Source: JBBDYG01 sp040901765 (GTDB lineage: Bacteria; Planctomycetota; Planctomycetia; Pirellulales; Lacipirellulaceae). Taken from it: 64,000 nucleotides of DNA. Positions 24,659-33,797 of this stretch are shown here, piece after piece. Under the pieces are notes generated by a model, which saw nothing but the letters and a program-made list of their open reading frames with translations, was not told the origin of the DNA and did no database searches. The stretch is from assembly GCA_040901765.1 (NCBI GenBank), contig JBBDYG010000076.1, forward strand, positions 1-64,000, in the 5' to 3' direction. How positions within the stretch are numbered: position 1 is the first letter of the stretch; every line of letters begins with the position of its first letter. A program made the translations under genes and the position numbers.

Positions 24659-26996
24659 CACGATCCGACACCCTCGCCACGAACGTCTGCTAATCAAGGT
24701 GATCATGCCCAAGCAGGGCACAGAGCGCAAGGTCACCGGAGGCGGCGCGCCCCCGAAACCATTTCGAGACGTGGACACCAAGTACCGTAAGCACCTATCA
24801 AGCCAAGTCTTGGCGATACGCACGGCTATCGTTCCGCAGATCAGGACTGCCGGAGCCGCGCCCGTGCGGGTGAAGCTGATTCCCAAGGCGGCGGCAAAGA
24901 GTCATCGACCTGAGCATCTTTTCTCGCCGCAATCCTGTCCAATCATCGGTGCCGGGCGCCTTGGCGAACTGTTCGTCAAGGCGACGTCGGACGGCCTTGG
25001 ACGCCTCATCGACATCATTGAGAACAATGATACCGATCGAATGACAAAGGAGCTTTCCTGCGTCGAGACAATCGAGCCAGTCACCGCAGCGTATCGCCGC
25101 AGTGGCCTTGATGCCGGGGACGTGCTTCGCCGTAGTCCGCGCGGCAAGCGCGGTTTCGTAACGCGGGTGAGGCTTTTTAACTTCGGCGCAGACAGCGATC
25201 AGGATGGACTGGTTGCGGATTTTCAAACTGCATGCAAGAAGAACGAAATCAAGCTTCGCTCTAACCGGGGTTATTCTCCGGCAAGCTTTACTTATGAGAT
25301 CCAATGCAGAAACGTCGCGGACGTCGCAGCCCTCTCCCGCGTCATCGGTGTGCGATCTATCGCGCCAATGCCATTGATTCGAACCATCCGACCGCGGATG
25401 TTCTCGGCCAAACCACTTCCAGCTCTTCCCACAGCTGATAACCTAACGGGGGACTATCCGGTGGTCGTCGTTGTCGACACTGGAATTTCCGATCAGATAC
25501 CTAGCCTGGAAAGCTGGGTCGTCGGAAGGGAATCGACAGTAGCGCCGGAGTACAGAAATACGGATCACGGAACCTTCGTGGCGGGTTTGATCTGCTGGGG
25601 CAGCCAGCTCAACCCTACCATAGCTGGGCTCGACAATAATCCGTGCGGCGTTTTTGATCTTCAGGTGATTCCGAACGACGATCCCGCCAAGGGCGACACG
25701 CAGCCGCTACTAGAATCGGAGTTTCTCGTTTCATTGGAAGCAGCGCTGCAGCAGCATGCGAACTCCTACAAAGTGTGGAATCTCTCTCTTGGGACGGACA
25801 CCGTCTGCTCTTTGGACGAATTCTCCATACTTGCCGAAGAGCTCGACAACCTGCAAGAGAAGTACAACGTCTCGTTCGTCATTAGCGCGGGGAATTACAA
25901 TACGCCCCCGCTCCTCGATTTCCCACGAATTGGCGCCCATATTGAATCCGGCAGAATTACCGCGCCGGCTGACAGTGTTCTCGGCATCACTGTAGGTGCG
26001 GTGTCGCATGTCGATTACAAGAAAAATGGGCCCAAAGAGCATCACCCGTCGGCTTTCTCTCGCCACGGTGCAGGACCGAATTACGTAATCAAGCCCGACC
26101 TAATCCATTACGGTGGATCGTGTTCGACGGATGCCTCCCACCTTTCCGGGGTTCGTTCTGTAAATGGAACGGGCTCCGCCGAAAACCTGGGCACAAGCTT
26201 CGCAACGCCGTTGGTAGCGAGAACGCTCGCTCAAATCTATCATCACGTCACTCCTACTCCGTCATCTGTGCTTGCAAGGGCATTACTAACACATCATGCC
26301 CGCGATCCGCGAACCAAACTGCGGGTACCCGATGGAGATGAAAATTTCTTTGGATTCGGCTTGCCCGCTGCGGTGCCTTATTGCCTGGAATGCACGCCAC
26401 ACACCTCCACGCTTGTATTTGATGATGTGCTAAGGCCAGGTTATTTCCTCGAATGGGACGATTTTCCATATCCGCCCTCACTGCGCCGGGACGGCAAGTA
26501 TTTCGGTGAGATCTGGATGACAGTCGCGTTCACTCCGGCACGCGGCGCGAGATGGGGAACAGAATACTGCGAGACACATATTGACGCCCATTTCGGCGTC
26601 TATCGGACACAAAGATCGCGCGAAACCGGTCAGCTCAAGCCGAAGCCGACATTTGTCGGGCTCGTGCCACCGGAACACAAGAACCCGGGGCTTCTTTACG
26701 AGTCCTATCAAGTCGAAAAGCTACGAAAGTGGGCCCCTGTTCGCACCTATTACGGCCATCTTGGGCATAGCGGTGAACGTGGTGATCGCTGGAGACTGAA
26801 GCTGCAACTGCTCACACGACACGGGATTGAGGACGAGGAGGCTTTCAAGCCGCAGCCGTTCTCGCTGATCGTCACGATTGCTGACCCAGACAAGAAGGCG
26901 CCGGTCTACGACGAGATGGCGCAGATCGTCCGGAGTCGCTTCCAATCGCAGAATCTAACGGTTCGTGCAGCAGCCAGAGTGCGTACAAAGCAATGA
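24651..26996 (+). CDS. Subtilisin-like (S8) serine protease, AAA-associated
   Basis: A 781-residue protein beginning MADTIRHPRHERLLIKV. The ATG at 24651 overlaps the AAA stop. The catalytic triad is intact: D276 (VVVVDTGIS), H306 (TDHGTFVAG) and S516 (GTSFATP), and the oxyanion-type Asn is in FVISAGNYN. There is no signal peptide, so it acts in the cytoplasm, which fits conflict systems rather than secreted nutrition. Residues 1-270 form an unrecognised N-terminal domain and residues 580-781 a beta-rich C-terminal domain; either could sense a trigger. The tight coupling to the AAA gene suggests ATP-dependent gating of the protease. The substrate is unknown. Confidence 0.88.
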   Translation: MADTIRHPRHERLLIKVIMPKQGTERKVTGGGAPPKPFRDVDTKYRKHLSSQVLAIRTAIVPQIRTAGAAPVRVKLIPKAAAKSHRPEHLFSPQSCPIIGAGRLGELFVKATSDGLGRLIDIIENNDTDRMTKELSCVETIEPVTAAYRRSGLDAGDVLRRSPRGKRGFVTRVRLFNFGADSDQDGLVADFQTACKKNEIKLRSNRGYSPASFTYEIQCRNVADVAALSRVIGVRSIAPMPLIRTIRPRMFSAKPLPALPTADNLTGDYPVVVVVDTGISDQIPSLESWVVGRESTVAPEYRNTDHGTFVAGLICWGSQLNPTIAGLDNNPCGVFDLQVIPNDDPAKGDTQPLLESEFLVSLEAALQQHANSYKVWNLSLGTDTVCSLDEFSILAEELDNLQEKYNVSFVISAGNYNTPPLLDFPRIGAHIESGRITAPADSVLGITVGAVSHVDYKKNGPKEHHPSAFSRHGAGPNYVIKPDLIHYGGSCSTDASHLSGVRSVNGTGSAENLGTSFATPLVARTLAQIYHHVTPTPSSVLARALLTHHARDPRTKLRVPDGDENFFGFGLPAAVPYCLECTPHTSTLVFDDVLRPGYFLEWDDFPYPPSLRRDGKYFGEIWMTVAFTPARGARWGTEYCETHIDAHFGVYRTQRSRETGQLKPKPTFVGLVPPEHKNPGLLYESYQVEKLRKWAPVRTYYGHLGHSGERGDRWRLKLQLLTRHGIEDEEAFKPQPFSLIVTIADPDKKAPVYDEMAQIVRSRFQSQNLTVRAAARVRTKQ

Positions 26997-27021
26997 AGGA
27001 TATGGCTTAAGGAGCACCTTT

Positions 27022-27801
27022 TTGATCACCCCACTCAAAAAACTGAAGGACGGAGTCCCATATACCCGTCCACCAGAGATCGAACAGGCACTTGAAGCGC
27101 TGTCAAAGCTTCCGATTGAAGAAGTAGTCCGGCGTGCTAGCACCACTGACTCTAAAGACGCTGAATTCGTGCCATCTGAATGCGTTCTCCATTTTGTTCG
27201 GAAGTCCAAATTGAACGGAGACTCAGCGCCCTACTGCGATCTTTTTGTCATCCTACGCAAGCGTGTGGTTGGCGCCGTACCGGTCTTTGATCGCCGAGTG
27301 CGAGGGCTAACCAAACCGGGCAACAGCATATCTGAGACTGATGCACAGGAGCTCGTTCTACAGAAGTTTCAGGAGCTACTGTGCCTCGACAGAGCACAGT
27401 ACGAGGAACGGCTGGATTTTTATGAAGTCCGTTTTAATTCAGCACTTGCCGCTCTTCGGGTTACGGCTCAAAGATCCGTCACTAGAAGGGAATCTTACCT
27501 TGAGCCCATGCAGTACGACGGCGACACATTGGCCCTTTCTGGGGAGATGGAAAAGGCGATCGCCCACCTAAAAACCACGAATTACACCTCAGAAGAAGAT
27601 TATCTTTACCGGTCTAGGCTTCTCGCGGCGATTAAGTCCTTGCCACCGGCTGAACGCCAGGTGATTGAGCTTTTACTTCAAGGAAACACACTTGTGACAA
27701 TTGCCAAGCTTTTAGGCTGCGTAGAGCAGACTGTCCGTAATCGGCGGAACCGGGCACACGCAACTATCCGAAAGATGATGCAGGAGGAGGACGTTGTATG
27801 A
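27022..27801 (+). CDS. Sigma-region-4-like DNA-binding protein
   Basis: A 259-residue protein. The TTG at 27022 is chosen because TAAGGAG lies seven bases upstream; an upstream ATG at 26965 would overlap the protease by 32 bp. The last 55 residues read LPPAERQVIELLLQ, then TIAKLLGCVEQTVRNRRNRA, the signature of a sigma-70 region 4 HTH. A full region 2 is not obvious, although the central part (YDLFVILRKRVVG and following helices) could be a degenerate one. It may be an ECF-like regulator or a sigma mimic. It overlaps the next gene by 4 bp (ATGA), which implies a functional partner, possibly an anti-sigma-like protein. Confidence 0.65.
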   Translation: MITPLKKLKDGVPYTRPPEIEQALEALSKLPIEEVVRRASTTDSKDAEFVPSECVLHFVRKSKLNGDSAPYCDLFVILRKRVVGAVPVFDRRVRGLTKPGNSISETDAQELVLQKFQELLCLDRAQYEERLDFYEVRFNSALAALRVTAQRSVTRRESYLEPMQYDGDTLALSGEMEKAIAHLKTTNYTSEEDYLYRSRLLAAIKSLPPAERQVIELLLQGNTLVTIAKLLGCVEQTVRNRRNRAHATIRKMMQEEDVV

Positions 27802-28406
27802 GTGACGAAAGACTCAAAGAAGATGTCCTCTACGCTTTCGCCGTGGAACCGCAGCACGACCAAAAAACACTGGAGCATTACATACAGCAACATCCCGAAT
27901 TCACCGAGGATCTTATCGAGTTGTCATTCGAGCTGCGATTGAGCGCTACGCTTGGCCTGTCGGAAGTAGCTGCCGAGGCAGACGCTAGATCGGAGCACGC
28001 TTGGCAAGAATTCGTTGCTTGCGCTCCGGCAAAGGCAAACGCAGAGAGAAGCAGTAATCCATTTGCACGCTTCCGAGGTGAAGCGTTCGCTACTTTATCG
28101 AATTCAATGGGAATGCCGCGGTCACTTCTCACTGCACTACGTGATCGGTTGCCGGAGCCTTCCTCGATTCCAGATCGAACAATTCGCCGACTGGCCGATG
28201 CTCTCGCTTCGTCCGTGGAAGCGGTACGAGACTATTTGACTCAACCACCTGCAATTATTAGCACCGCCCAATTCAAGGCAGACAAGAAACCATCGCAACA
28301 AGGTCGCGTGTCCTTCAAAGAGCTAGTTGAAAAGACAGAAATGAGCGACGAGGAGCGAAAGATTCTTCTACAGGATTGGGACGATGATAGACCCAGTCGA
28401 GGTTAG
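27798..28406 (+). CDS. Small helical partner protein of the sigma-like regulator
   Basis: A 202-residue protein starting MSDERLKEDVLYAFAVEP. It is helix-rich, with no membrane segment. The middle part, MGMPRSLLTALRDRLPEPSS followed by RTIRRLADALASSVEAVRDY, has the shape of an XRE-like or related HTH fragment. It is coupled at both ends: 4-bp overlap with the sigma-like gene and 23-bp overlap with the ImmA-UvrD gene. ImmA/IrrE proteases often cleave an XRE-type repressor encoded beside them, so this protein is a plausible substrate. That is inference from context only. Confidence 0.5.
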   Translation: MSDERLKEDVLYAFAVEPQHDQKTLEHYIQQHPEFTEDLIELSFELRLSATLGLSEVAAEADARSEHAWQEFVACAPAKANAERSSNPFARFRGEAFATLSNSMGMPRSLLTALRDRLPEPSSIPDRTIRRLADALASSVEAVRDYLTQPPAIISTAQFKADKKPSQQGRVSFKELVEKTEMSDEERKILLQDWDDDRPSRG

Positions 28407-31400
28407 TCGGCAGGCAGCTGAAAGACTTCATTCGGCGGCCGTGTCCTCTGGATGTGACCCTTGGAATGGTTACGACTTTGCTTGCGCGGAAGCCACACGG
28501 CGAAACCTAGCTGTAGAAAAAGTTCCTCTGGGCGATGTTCGTCTGCACGGTGGAAGAGCGCTATACGATCCTGACGCTCTACTTATTCTCCATGAAGACG
28601 CTGGGGACAGCTTCACGAATGCGTTTCTTGTAGCGCATGAAATCGGACACGTTGAATGTGGTGGGCAGAACGAATTCTCTACAACTGCTACCCCCGACCC
28701 GATGCGTTCGGTGGAAGCATCCCCAGTTGGTCTCGATCGCGTCGTAGACTACAGCCGGCGAGAGCGTCGAGAGGTCCAAATGGATCTCTTTGCGCGCGAG
28801 TTTCTTTTGCCTCGTAGCTGGCTTCGTAGGCTGCACGTTGAAGAGGGACTATCAGCGAGCGAAATATCTGCAAGATGTAGAGCACCTCATGCTGTTATTG
28901 CTCAGCAGCTCCTTGACGCGTTGTTGCTGCCTCCAGTGAGCCTGTCTTCCCCGCCGCATGTTGCGCCAAAGCCTTTCAACCAGGAGCAAAACAAAGCAAT
29001 TACGCATCGTGGGAAGCCATACTTGCTCGAAGCTGGTCCGGGCACCGGCAAGACTCAAACACTTGTCGGCCGAATCACCGATCTGATCAGCGCAGGCACG
29101 GACCCGAACAAGATTCTCGTCCTTACTTTTTCGAATAAAGCGGCCGGTGAGCTTTCGGAAAGAATCGCTCACAGCCATCCCCAGGCTGCGACCGCAATGT
29201 GGATTGGCACATTTCATGCCTTCGGACTCGACCTCATTCGGCGATTTCACGATCGACTCGGACTACCGACCGAACCACGATTGCTCGACCGCAGTGAAGC
29301 AATCGAGCTTTTAGAGAATGAGTATCCGCGACTGAACCTGGTTCACTTCAAAAACTTATGGGACCCGTCTCAGCCTTTGGGAACCGTGCTCGATGCGATC
29401 TCAAGAGCCAATGACGAGGTAGTCGACGCTGCACACTACCAACAACTTGCAGAGGCTATGCTTCGCTCAGCTTCGTCGGATGAACAGAAAGTTGCCGCTG
29501 AGCGAAGTCTTGAAGTGGCAAAGGTGTTTGCCAGCTACGAGCAGATCAAGCTGAAAAATGGCTACGTGGATTTTGGCGATCTCGTCGCTGGACCTGTTCG
29601 GCTATGCGAGACCTATGCAGATGTTCAAGAGCATTTGAGTGCTCGTTACGAGCATGTTCTGGTCGATGAGTTTCAGGATGTGAACCGCAGCAGTATACGC
29701 TTACTCACGGCGCTCACGCGAAGCGGTGAGAATCTTTGGGTAGTTGGTGACGCAAAACAATCGATTTACCGTTTTCGCGGAGCATCGTCTTTCAACATGG
29801 CCCGTTTTGGGATCGACGACTTCGCTGGAGGAGAACGCGGTCGACTCACCGTTAATTACCGTAGCACTTCTGAGGTCTGCGATACCTTTCTGACATTCGC
29901 AACCGGAATGAACGTTGTTGCCGGTGCGGACGTTTCGCTTCAAGCGGAGCGAGGTTCAACAGGATACATCCCTGAGTGCAGAAGCGCGGACACCGATCAA
30001 CAGGAAGTTGCAGCCGTAGCCGAATCAATCGAAGAAATGCGCCACGCCGGCTATAGCTATCGCGATCAAGCGATTCTGTGCTCTGGGAATGACCGACTTG
30101 TTCGGTTTGCAGAGGGGATTGAGCAGCTGGGTATTCCTGTTCTCTATCTGGGAAACCTATTCGAAAGAAGTGAAATCAAAGATTTGCTGTGCTTGCTGTC
30201 ATTGATGGTTGACCGGCGGGCAATGGGACTACTGCGAATCGCCGCGATGCCGCACTATACAGTCAGCCTCGCGGATATTTCGTGTGTCTTAACTCATTTG
30301 AAAGATAACGACAGTGCACCACTTCAATGGGTGACGGACGCAGGGTCAATCCATGGCTTGTCTAATGACGGAGGCGAAGGATTGCGACGAATCGGCAAAT
30401 TGTTGCTGACGTCCGACATCTCGGAGAATCCTTGGACCCTCCTCTCTCAAGTCTTATTTGATCGCAGTCGGCTGGCCGCTGACATTGCTACATCCGCCGA
30501 TATTCGGGCGCGATCGCAGGGCGTTGCAATCTGGCAGTTCATGAACTTCCTCCGAAATCAGCCACCTGGAAGCGGACTGCCAATCGTACGAGTGCTTGAG
30601 CGCATCCGTCGGCTCGTTCTTCATTCTGATGAGAGAGATTTGCGTCAGCTGCCGGCGGCGGCTCAGGGAATTGACGCTGTGCGGCTGATGACGATGCATG
30701 GCAGTAAGGGGCTTGAATTTCCCGTTGTGCATATCCCTGGACTCACTTCGGCTAGCATGCCGAGATCACCAAATGCTGCTCTGGCGAGAGGAATCGCTCC
30801 TCCTGACGGACTAATTGCAGGTGCGTCAGGATCCGGCATAGACGCGACCAAGCAAGCTCTTGTCGAAGAACAAGAGTGCCTGTTCTTCGTCGCGCTCTCT
30901 CGCGCACGAGACAGACTCTTTCTCTACCATCCGACTATCACCGCAAATGGGCGAAGTCGACCACGTTCACCTTTCATTGGTCGATTGGGCGCGACTATCA
31001 GAAGCCAAGACATCGTACCATCGCTCACTCTTCCGCCAGTCGATGGCGAATTACCTGTCCCAATCAAGATCGTTGGAGCGTTTGCTTTTAGCGATTACCA
31101 GCTGGCACTCTACGAGCGTTGCCCAAGGCGATTCCTCTATACACACGTCCTCGAAGTAGGTGGGCGTCGTACCGAGTCTGCCTTCATGAAACTCCATGTT
31201 GCGGTTCAGCATGTAGTCGATGGGCTGTCACAACAACTGGATACACAGCCTTCGCTTGCTGAAATCGAGATTCAACTCGCCAACGAGTGGGACTCGCACG
31301 GCCCCGCCGATCACGGATACAGCGACGAATACAAGCGAATTGCATGGCAGCTGATCCGATTTTTCATCGACTCCAGTTCAGGGTCTAAACGGCTACCCGC

Positions 31401-31803
31401 GCCACAATTGCGGCTCCCGGTTGCAGGCGGCGAAATCGTTGTAACTCCTGACCAAGTCCTTACCGACGACACCGGAAACGTCCGTATGCGGCGGGTCAGA
31501 ACGGGCCATAAAAAATCAAATGACGATGACAGTCTCGCTGCGGCAGCCTTCCATATCGCCGCGAGCGCGCACTCGCCGGGATGCACTGTCGAGCTCGTTT
31601 TTCTGAGCGACGGCGCGATCACGCCGATCGAGATGACCTCGCGTGTGCTCGGAAACCGAAAGAATTCGATCGCGCAGATGGGGGCGGGTGTAAAAGATGG
31701 TCATTTTCCGCTAAAAGAGGGCCCGACGTGCCCTCGTTGCCCCGCATACTACGTATGCCCAAGCTTGCCGCCGGGCCCGCTCAATAAAAATTTCTCGGCT
31801 TGA
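28384..31803 (+). CDS. ImmA/IrrE metalloprotease fused to UvrD-type helicase and degenerate RecB-type nuclease
   Basis: A 1139-residue fusion. Residues about 40-190 form an ImmA/IrrE (DUF955) zinc metalloprotease with H85-E-x-x-H89 (HEIGH). From about 205 a superfamily 1 UvrD/Rep helicase follows: Walker A AGPGTGKTQT near 217-226, FSNKAAGELSERI, VDEFQDVN, VVGDAKQSIYRFRG, VNYRSTSEV, MTMHGSKGLEF and VALSRARD. The C-terminal part (about 890-1139) resembles an AddB/Cas4-type nuclease with Fe-S cysteines (YERCPRRF and CPRCPAYYVC), but the catalytic D-x-K equivalent reads RRVRTG, lacking the acid and lysine, so the nuclease may be dead. A protease that could respond to DNA damage or invading DNA is thus wired to a DNA motor. 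Confidence 0.88.
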   Translation: MIDPVEVSRQAAERLHSAAVSSGCDPWNGYDFACAEATRRNLAVEKVPLGDVRLHGGRALYDPDALLILHEDAGDSFTNAFLVAHEIGHVECGGQNEFSTTATPDPMRSVEASPVGLDRVVDYSRRERREVQMDLFAREFLLPRSWLRRLHVEEGLSASEISARCRAPHAVIAQQLLDALLLPPVSLSSPPHVAPKPFNQEQNKAITHRGKPYLLEAGPGTGKTQTLVGRITDLISAGTDPNKILVLTFSNKAAGELSERIAHSHPQAATAMWIGTFHAFGLDLIRRFHDRLGLPTEPRLLDRSEAIELLENEYPRLNLVHFKNLWDPSQPLGTVLDAISRANDEVVDAAHYQQLAEAMLRSASSDEQKVAAERSLEVAKVFASYEQIKLKNGYVDFGDLVAGPVRLCETYADVQEHLSARYEHVLVDEFQDVNRSSIRLLTALTRSGENLWVVGDAKQSIYRFRGASSFNMARFGIDDFAGGERGRLTVNYRSTSEVCDTFLTFATGMNVVAGADVSLQAERGSTGYIPECRSADTDQQEVAAVAESIEEMRHAGYSYRDQAILCSGNDRLVRFAEGIEQLGIPVLYLGNLFERSEIKDLLCLLSLMVDRRAMGLLRIAAMPHYTVSLADISCVLTHLKDNDSAPLQWVTDAGSIHGLSNDGGEGLRRIGKLLLTSDISENPWTLLSQVLFDRSRLAADIATSADIRARSQGVAIWQFMNFLRNQPPGSGLPIVRVLERIRRLVLHSDERDLRQLPAAAQGIDAVRLMTMHGSKGLEFPVVHIPGLTSASMPRSPNAALARGIAPPDGLIAGASGSGIDATKQALVEEQECLFFVALSRARDRLFLYHPTITANGRSRPRSPFIGRLGATIRSQDIVPSLTLPPVDGELPVPIKIVGAFAFSDYQLALYERCPRRFLYTHVLEVGGRRTESAFMKLHVAVQHVVDGLSQQLDTQPSLAEIEIQLANEWDSHGPADHGYSDEYKRIAWQLIRFFIDSSSGSKRLPAPQLRLPVAGGEIVVTPDQVLTDDTGNVRMRRVRTGHKKSNDDDSLAAAAFHIAASAHSPGCTVELVFLSDGAITPIEMTSRVLGNRKNSIAQMGAGVKDGHFPLKEGPTCPRCPAYYVCPSLPPGPLNKNFSA

Positions 31804-31888
31804 GTTACCGGACTGGAGAATCTGTAGCGATTAGTTCTTTAGAGCCAAGGCATGGTGCTGCGGCAACACTTTCTAAAGGACCAATCCT

Positions 31889-32650
31889 ATGAATGACCAG
31901 ACAGTAGATTCCGACGGCGTCGAAGACATCGGCGCCGCGGTGCGAGAAGGCCGGCCAATTCGTGCCGCCGAGTCGTACCGAATTTCAATCAGTGACGAGA
32001 CTCTTAACTTCCGCGGCGCGACAATTACCGATCCGGTGCCGCTCGGGCGCCAGATTCTCGGTGATTCCGGCTTCGACCCGCGAGATGGCTACAGCCTTTT
32101 CGCGATCCTTCAATCCGGCGACTTCGAGGACGTCCGGCTCGACGAGACGTTTGACCTTCGTGAACGCGGAGTGGAGCGGTTTATCGCCTTCCGCACCGAT
32201 CGCGAGTTCAAGCTGACCTTGAACGACGCTCAACTCGAATGGGGTAAGCCCGTCGTCAGCGGCACCGTGCTTTACAAGCTTGGCAGCGTTCCCGCCGACC
32301 AAGTAGTTTTTCTCGAAGTGCGCGGCGGCGAGGACCGCCTAATCGAGCCGACCGACCTCATTGACCTTACTGCGTCCGGTATCGAACGCTTCTTCACCGC
32401 TCCGCGGCCCGTTCCGACGTTCGAAATCATCGTCAATTCACGGCCGAAAAATGTAAATGACCCTCATGTGACGTTTGAACAGGTTGTTCAAATCGCGTTT
32501 CCCGGTTCACACGGGCCGAATATCGAGTTTTCGATGACATACCGCCACGCCGCGTCCAAGCCTCACGCCGGTGAGCTCGCTGCAGGGGGCGTAGTCGAAG
32601 TAAAGAAGAAGGGAACGGTGTTCAATGTCACACGCACAGATAAGTCGTAG
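31889..32650 (+). CDS. Multiubiquitin-type protein with three ubiquitin-like domains
   Basis: A 253-residue protein matching the multiubiquitin family. Three beta-grasp repeats are apparent at about 29-98, 100-172 and 177-250, opening YRISISDETL, FKLTLNDAQL and FEIIVNSRPK respectively. The protein ends FNVTRTDKS with no diglycine, unlike ubiquitin. The family is known from comparative genomics to sit beside E1-like and DUF6527 genes. The start follows AAAGGACC. It overlaps the E1-like gene by 26 bp. It would be the modifier, or the scaffold recognised by the E1, in a ubiquitin-like pathway. Confidence 0.8.
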   Translation: MNDQTVDSDGVEDIGAAVREGRPIRAAESYRISISDETLNFRGATITDPVPLGRQILGDSGFDPRDGYSLFAILQSGDFEDVRLDETFDLRERGVERFIAFRTDREFKLTLNDAQLEWGKPVVSGTVLYKLGSVPADQVVFLEVRGGEDRLIEPTDLIDLTASGIERFFTAPRPVPTFEIIVNSRPKNVNDPHVTFEQVVQIAFPGSHGPNIEFSMTYRHAASKPHAGELAAGGVVEVKKKGTVFNVTRTDKS

Positions 32651-33797
32651 CCCGGACCTCAAGCGCCTTCGCGACGAAGGTTACTTTGTCCAGATACGCG
32701 GCGGATTTTTAGTCATGCGAAATGTCCCTTACGTTACTGCCCAGCGGGAGGTGAAGCTGGGCACAGTCATTTCGAGTCTCACAATGGCGGGCGATGTTAC
32801 CTGCAGGCCTGATACTCACGTCGTTTATTTCGACGGGGAGTTCCCATGCGACTCGAATGGGACACCGCTGAACAAGATCGTGCATAGTTCCCGCGATTTC
32901 GATCTCGGGCACGGTCTGAAAGCGAAGCACGACTTCTCAAGCAAGCCGGAGGGCGGATATCCGGACTATTACGAAAAGATGAAGACCTACGCCACTATCC
33001 TCTCTGGCCACGCGGCCATTTTGCGCCCAGAGATTACCCCGCGTGTGTTCCGTGAGCCGGAGGATGAAGACCAGAGCGTTTTCCAGTACACGGAAACGGC
33101 GTCCGACCGCGTCGGCATCGGAATGCTTACGGAACGACTTACTGGTGAAAGGCTGGCGATAATCGGACTTGGCGGTAGCGGCTCTTATGTTCTAGACCTT
33201 GTCGCAAAGACCCCAGTGCAGGAAATCCGTTTATTTGACGGAGACGAGTTCCTCCAACACAACGCATTTCGCGCCCCTGGTGCGCCTACACTCGAAGAGC
33301 TACGTGAAGCTCCAAAGAAGGTCGACTACCTGACGAGCATTTACTCGAAGATGCATCGCGGAATTGTTGCCCACGCAGTTCATTTGACTGCGGAAAATCT
33401 TCGCCTTCTCGATGGCATTACCTTCGCGTTCATTTCGATGGATGGCGGCGAAGCCAAACGCCTCATTATCAAGAAGCTCGAAGAGCTTGGCGTCGCTTTT
33501 ATCGACATCGGCATGGGCCTGGAGCTCGTCGATGGTTCGCTGGGTGGCATTCTAAGGATAACCGCCAGCACGCCGGAAAAGCGCGATCACGTCAAAGAAC
33601 GTGTTTCATTCGATGGCGGGGGTGAGGACGACGTTTACTCTTCAAACATACAGGTGGCCGACCTTAACGCTCTAAATGCAGTGCTTGCGGTCATCAAGTG
33701 GAAGAAGATTCGTGGCTTCTACCGCGATCTCGAACAAGAGCATCACTGCACGTATACCACTGACGGCAACATGCTTCTGAACGGTGATCTTCCATGA
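32625..33797 (+). CDS. DUF6791-ThiF E1-like adenylyltransferase
   Basis: A 390-residue protein. Residues 1-150 match my recollection of DUF6791 (SPDLKRLRDEGY, RGGFLVMRNVPYV, GDVTCRPDTHVVYF); it has conserved-looking C60 and C75. The second half is a ThiF/E1 Rossmann domain: G181-L-G-G-S-G-S, then FDGDEFLQHNAFR, where D205/D207 and R216 fit E1 ATP-binding positions. E1-type enzymes adenylate the C-terminus of a ubiquitin-like protein, which the neighbouring gene supplies. No separate E2 or JAB gene is seen in the cluster; the N-terminal domain may take over the missing role. It overlaps the DUF6527 gene by 4 bp. Confidence 0.82.
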   Translation: MSHAQISRSPDLKRLRDEGYFVQIRGGFLVMRNVPYVTAQREVKLGTVISSLTMAGDVTCRPDTHVVYFDGEFPCDSNGTPLNKIVHSSRDFDLGHGLKAKHDFSSKPEGGYPDYYEKMKTYATILSGHAAILRPEITPRVFREPEDEDQSVFQYTETASDRVGIGMLTERLTGERLAIIGLGGSGSYVLDLVAKTPVQEIRLFDGDEFLQHNAFRAPGAPTLEELREAPKKVDYLTSIYSKMHRGIVAHAVHLTAENLRLLDGITFAFISMDGGEAKRLIIKKLEELGVAFIDIGMGLELVDGSLGGILRITASTPEKRDHVKERVSFDGGGEDDVYSSNIQVADLNALNAVLAVIKWKKIRGFYRDLEQEHHCTYTTDGNMLLNGDLP

